Shown in pieces: positions 62,410 to 64,000 of a DNA stretch of 64,000 nt. The number at the start of each line of letters is the position of its first letter. The first letter of the stretch is position 1. Source of the stretch: Heliocybe sulcata (taxonomy: Eukaryota > Basidiomycota > Agaricomycetes > Gloeophyllales > Gloeophyllaceae); contig ML213522.1 in assembly GCA_004369045.1 (NCBI GenBank), forward strand, positions 313,775-377,774, read 5' to 3'. The translations under genes were made by a program, and so were the position numbers. The notes beneath the pieces are model-generated. The model was not told the DNA's origin, did not search any database, and saw only the letters and a program-made list of their open reading frames with translations.

Positions 62410-64000
62410 TCATAGTTCATCCTTAGAGGAATGTCCGCTGCCGTAGAAGGCTTCTGACAGCTCTGATAAGGGTCAGGCCAAAGGTGTTTAGAAAACGCCA
62501 TAGGATATGGTGTAGACACTCACTCTTCCGTAGGTCTGGGCTAAGTTCAGTTGGCAAGACTACATTGTACTCAATGTACAGGTCTCCATATTGTATGGGA
62601 TTTTCGAAACGGGGCATACCATCACCCTTGATAGTTTGGACAAAGCCTGCGAGAAGGTCATTAAGCATTAGCAATGCATGGCCGCTGGACTTGCCTGGCT
62701 GAGTCACGCCGCTCCGCTTCAGTTGCACGACGTGGCCATCCAAATGTGTCAGGTTGCGCTCGAAGCCGAGAAGTGCCTATAGCGATGTCAGCTGAGATAG
62801 TAAGCCCTCATACAAGACCTACTTACTTGATCAATGCCAATGGTCTCTTTCCAGTAGAGACTATTCTCCTTCCTCCTAAACCCTCCCGTCTCCTTCCTAC
62901 TGCGCACTCTAAGGACTACGTCGCCAGGCTCCCAATCCGGACTCTCATCCCCTTCACCGTCAAACACCACCTCATACCCCTCCGGCATGCCTTTGGCCAC
63001 CTCGAGCGTATAGTGCGCGGTGTGGTCCATGACCTTGTTACCGCCGCAGTGCGGGCACTTGCGCCCGATGACGGTCCCGCGCCCACCGCACTCATTGCAG
63101 GTATTCTGGGTCTGCGCGAACATACCTGGGAAGATTTGTTGTTTGACGATGCGGACGCCCGATCCGCCGCAGCCGGTGCAGGCGTGAATGTCGTTTGTGG
63201 AGGCGGCGCCGGTGCCGCGACAGTGGTCGCAGAGGATACGTTTACGCATCACGAACTAGGGGCCGGTCGTCAGACAACGGCGTTGTAGCGCTTATGGGAG
63301 TTACGCACGTCTATACTGGCGCCGTTGTAGCTGATGAGATGAATTGTCAGTCTGGCGAAATGGAACTCGAGAAAACGAGACGCACATGTCCGCTAAGGTG
63401 ACCTCGAACTCTGTCAAGGATGTAGGTCCCCTACGGACTTGTTGCTGGGCATCTGCAATGGTGATTTATATCGTAAGGAGGTGAAAGGGCTAAGAGTACC
63501 TACGACCGCCACCGAAGAAACTGGAGAACATATCGAACGGATTGGCATATTGCTGGCCACCCCCGCCTTCGTGGGCTTTCAGACCTTCCTGATATCAACC
63601 CGTCAAAGGTTATCCAGGCCAGAGAACGACCGCTTTCATACTCACCTCGCCGTGTCGGTCGTAGATTTGACGTTTCTGCGTAATGTTTAAAAACGTACCT
63701 CGAAATACAAGCAGCATGCCTCACCGTCTGGTCGGACAAAACCTCATATGCTATGAATGGAACATGTCAGCGGGCTGAGGCGCGCCACCAGGCGGAATGA
63801 ACTCACCATGTGCGATTTCGACGAACTTGTCCTCCGCCCCTGGATCCTTATTCTTGTCTGGATGAAATTTTCGACTCAGCCTCTTGTAGGCTTTCTTAAT
63901 ATCTCTCTCGTCCGCCGACCTGTCCACTGTAGTATACCAGCGCAAGTTCAATTACAAGTCTGTACGGGACGAATGCATGCGCGCCTTGGACTAACGTTCA
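62410..64000 (-). CDS. SCJ1: ER-lumen DnaJ/Hsp40 (Scj1 type) with KDEL end, N-terminus outside window
   Basis: Co-chaperone of BiP/Kar2. The gene enters from the right edge; the first complete exon (from about 63930) reads [20 protein letters not shown] then [14 protein letters not shown], the J domain with its HPD. A Gly/Phe region follows, then the type A zinc-binding domain with four CxxC units ([30 protein letters not shown]). C-terminal domains include [39 protein letters not shown] and [20 protein letters not shown]. The last exon begins [18 protein letters not shown] and stops at 62412-62410. KDEL is an ER-retrieval signal, so it should act in the ER lumen; a signal peptide is expected beyond the edge. 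The intron at 62694-62647 has a GC donor. The first exon continues past 64000. Confidence 0.88.

Overview
The window looks like nuclear DNA of a filamentous basidiomycete, most likely an Agaricomycete. Genes are cut by many short introns of about 45-70 bases with GT-AG (sometimes GC-AG) ends and a CTGAC/CTAAC branch site. The Zn2Cys6 regulator carries the KKRGP tail after its zinc cluster, which I associate with basidiomycetes. There is a volvatoxin-like pore-forming protein, a G1 glutamic peptidase and a DM9-repeat protein. There are no operons; genes lie on both strands and are separated by 0.3-2 kb. I cannot name the species.

Layout. 0-6 kb: the tail of an unknown gene, a Zn2Cys6/Fungal_trans regulator (-) and a secreted G1 peptidase (-). 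6-10.5 kb: a gene-poor, partly AT-rich tract with a weak, broken-up coding signal. 10.5-16.4 kb: an F-box protein (+), a coiled-coil protein (-), a tandem array of about 172-base units that look like cassette mini-exons of one small spliced gene (-), and an acidic protein (-). 17-22 kb: a volvatoxin/Cyt-like gene (+), a membrane protein (-) and a short-chain dehydrogenase (-). 23-30.5 kb: exportin-T (+) and cullin-3 (+). 30.9-36.5 kb: three related TATA-led units on the minus strand around an aldo/keto reductase (+). 36.7-49 kb: a DM9 protein (-), a full ABCC transporter with TMD0 (+) and a BRO1-domain PalA/Rim20-type protein (-). 49.8-56 kb: two paralogous genes for proteins of about 75 residues with a shared four-exon plan that includes a 6-base micro-exon, an unknown gene (-), a tRNA-like relic and a TIR/TA element of about 1.1 kb. 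56.6-64 kb: a RasGAP (+), a GPI-type pepsin-like protease (+) and an ER-type DnaJ that ends in KDEL (-, cut by the right edge).

Functions. Housekeeping functions are tRNA export, CUL3 ubiquitin ligation, Ras down-regulation, the PalA branch of pH sensing/ESCRT and ER folding. They alternate with lineage-specific or environment-facing genes (secreted acid proteases, pore-former, DM9 protein, ABCC pump, small orphan families). PalA-type pH signalling and two acid proteases in one window fit an acid-secreting saprotroph, but physical linkage here is no evidence of co-regulation.

Most worth checking are the cassette-exon array (14.6-15.6 kb), the micro-exon small-protein pair (49.8-52.7 kb), the micro-exon plus GC-AG intron inside the zinc cluster of the first regulator, and the TIR element at 54.7-55.8 kb. 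All gene models were made by hand from frames and splice signals; none was checked against databases or RNA.
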